The notes below the pieces were generated by a model. It ran no database searches and was not told the DNA's origin. It saw nothing but the letters and a program-made list of their open reading frames with translations. The position numbers and the translations under genes are program-made. From Frigoriglobus tundricola (GTDB lineage Bacteria; Planctomycetota; Planctomycetia; Gemmatales; Gemmataceae): 64,000 nucleotides of DNA. This document shows positions 63,050-64,000 of the stretch, in pieces. The stretch covers positions 5,332,001 through 5,396,000 of the forward strand of contig NZ_CP053452.2 of NCBI RefSeq assembly GCF_013128195.2, read 5' to 3'. Position 1 is the stretch's first letter. Every line of letters starts with the position of its first letter.

Positions 63050-63592
63050 ATGGGCGTGCCGATCGTGCGGCCGCGAGTGGCGGAGGTCGTGTTCCGGTTG
63101 TACGACCGGCCGCTCCACCCCGAACTGTTCGACGTGGTCGCCACCAAGACGGTGGTGCGCGCCGGCCACCGGCTCACCGTGCGCCTCACCCGGACCGGGC
63201 ACACGTTGGGCTGGACCGATGGGAGGGCACACCTGGAAGAGGTGATCGCGGCGGCCGATCAGGAACTGCCGGACGCGGGGCGCCGACTGGCCCACCGGTT
63301 CGACGCCCGCCGCCGCGGCCGGTACGAGGGGGCGGGGGTGGCGTACCAGATGGAGTCCCAGGTCGAGGTGCTGGCCCCGGAACCGTTCGTTCACCTCCAC
63401 GCGGAACTCGTGGCCGACGGCGAGCGGAAGGGGCTGGTGTACCACTGCCAGCGGGGCAACCGGGTCGGGCTGTCGCCCCTGGGGGTCGTGATTGTGGAGG
63501 CGCTGCCGCGGTGCCTGAGCGTGACCGCGTTCCACACCTTCCCCGACGAGTTCGCCGTACTGAAGACGCAATCGCTCATCGAGTACCAGTGA
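63050..63592 (+). CDS. DUF2617-family protein
   Basis: A 180-residue cytoplasmic protein. Family features are the opening RPRVAEVVFRLYDRPLHPELFDV, GHTLGWTDGRAHLEEVI, a charged RFDARRRGRYEG turn, YQMESQVEVLAPEPFVHLHAEL, and the ending TAFHTFPDEFAVLKTQSLIEY. Function is unknown, but the family is widespread in planctomycetes. The ATG at 63050 follows a GGGGGGAA tract and gives the family's usual N-terminus. Confidence 0.85.
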   Translation: MGVPIVRPRVAEVVFRLYDRPLHPELFDVVATKTVVRAGHRLTVRLTRTGHTLGWTDGRAHLEEVIAAADQELPDAGRRLAHRFDARRRGRYEGAGVAYQMESQVEVLAPEPFVHLHAELVADGERKGLVYHCQRGNRVGLSPLGVVIVEALPRCLSVTAFHTFPDEFAVLKTQSLIEYQ

Positions 63593-63672
63593 CGAACGCG
63601 GTGAGCCTGCACGAGAGGGGCTCATACACCGGCTGCGCGACAACAAGGGGTCCGAGCCGTTGAAACGACCGG

Positions 63673-63969
63673 CTACTTGAACAGCTTGAAGTACCGGAAC
63701 AGCTTCGGGTAATCGGTCCGCGGGCGGAAGGCGATCGCGACCTCCTGACCACCGAGCGCGGCCTCGGTGACGACGACGTGGTCGGCCGTCTCCTTCGCCC
63801 GCGCGAACTCTTCGTCCGTGACGCGGCACACGGCTTTGTAAAACGGCCCGGTCAGCCACTCCGCGACTTCCGGCGTGTCGGCGAACGCGAGGTGCGCCGC
63901 CAGCGACGCGTGTGCGGCCGCCAGCACCGCGAACCCGATCGGCACCGATTCGCGAATCAGGATGTACAT
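63673..63969 (-). CDS. PTH2-fold (peptidyl-tRNA hydrolase II-like) protein
   Basis: A 98-residue protein. MYILIRESVPIGFAVLAAAHASLAAHLAF, KAVCRVTDEEFARAKETADHVVVTEAALGGQEVAIAF and the end FRYFKLFK follow the PTH2-like pattern: an N-terminal strand, a helix with His/Ala-Ala, a central Asp/Glu-rich segment. It is shorter than true PTH2 enzymes and lacks the usual N-terminal lysine, so the activity is uncertain. The start lies 32 bp from the window edge. Confidence 0.7.
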   Translation of the reverse strand: MYILIRESVPIGFAVLAAAHASLAAHLAFADTPEVAEWLTGPFYKAVCRVTDEEFARAKETADHVVVTEAALGGQEVAIAFRPRTDYPKLFRYFKLFK

Positions 63970-64000
63970 GCGGAGCTTCGGCGGCGGGGCCGGTGTGTCG

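Overview
The window is GC-rich bacterial DNA that reads as a Gemmata-like planctomycete (order Gemmatales). The signs are: an ECF sigma factor overlapping a Ser/Thr kinase with a planctomycete-type N-terminus; a large ECF sigma factor fused to a membrane and extracytoplasmic part; a second Ser/Thr kinase followed by an FHA protein; a secreted protein with the N-terminal 'FEDRLVP' motif; a small Cys/His/Gly-rich 'MYSVVLL' protein; a DUF2617 protein; and a member of the 'MTEAEWE...' paralogue family. Protein-family names are from memory of family motifs; no database search was possible.

Layout. 1-4.1 kb: sigma/kinase pair, two secreted proteins, a frameshifted zinc-ribbon membrane protein. 4.1-8.4 kb: arginase-fold hydrolase, class-C-type serine hydrolase, thioredoxin, tRNA-Glu, a membrane protein coupled to a small protein. 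8.5-14.1 kb: MoxR-type ATPase with a DUF2201-type metal-site/VWA partner, a secreted esterase, a Tat-exported Gfo/Idh/MocA oxidoreductase. 14.5-17.2 kb: thioesterase, coiled-coil membrane protein, paralogue-family protein. 17.2-19.9 kb: transposase island, with an IS66-type transposase and an IS1595-type element whose ends and target repeat are visible. 20-22.8 kb: small secreted proteins and a repetitive extracellular protein. 22.9-27.5 kb (minus strand): exopolysaccharide/O-glycan operon (ligase, two GT4 glycosyltransferases, a hexapeptide acyltransferase). 27.7-41.7 kb: a rhamnogalacturonan-lyase-like protein, TsaB, an RNase H with an insertion, a PEP-utilising phosphotransferase, the sigma-factor fusion, an M28 peptidase, a lipoprotein, APS kinase, a hydrolase lacking its serine. 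41.8-52.8 kb: a FixL/FixJ-type two-component pair divergent from an assimilatory nitrate operon (cobA-nirB-nirD-nasA-flavoprotein-transporter), which has a candidate sigma-54 promoter. 53.2-64 kb: kinase with a frameshift, FHA protein, secreted Ig-like protein, an HTTM protein and its partner, Cys-rich protein, DUF2617, PTH2-like protein.

The nitrate block is the clearest functional unit: uptake (NarK-type MFS), nitrate to nitrite (molybdopterin reductase plus an NAD(P)H/FAD/BFD electron donor), nitrite to ammonium (NirB/NirD), and siroheme precursor supply (CobA).

The most unusual signal is not a gene cluster. It is a dispersed repeat family, about 85-185 bp, with at least seven copies in 64 kb. 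Each copy carries GGGAGGGG-type hairpins. Two copies, of a longer subtype, lie inside protein genes (an RNase H and a glycosyltransferase), in the same orientation and reading frame, and both host frames stay open. This resembles the Rickettsia palindromic elements in behaviour. Separately, large and mostly unrelated inverted repeats sit at most convergent gene ends and are absent from most divergent promoter regions.
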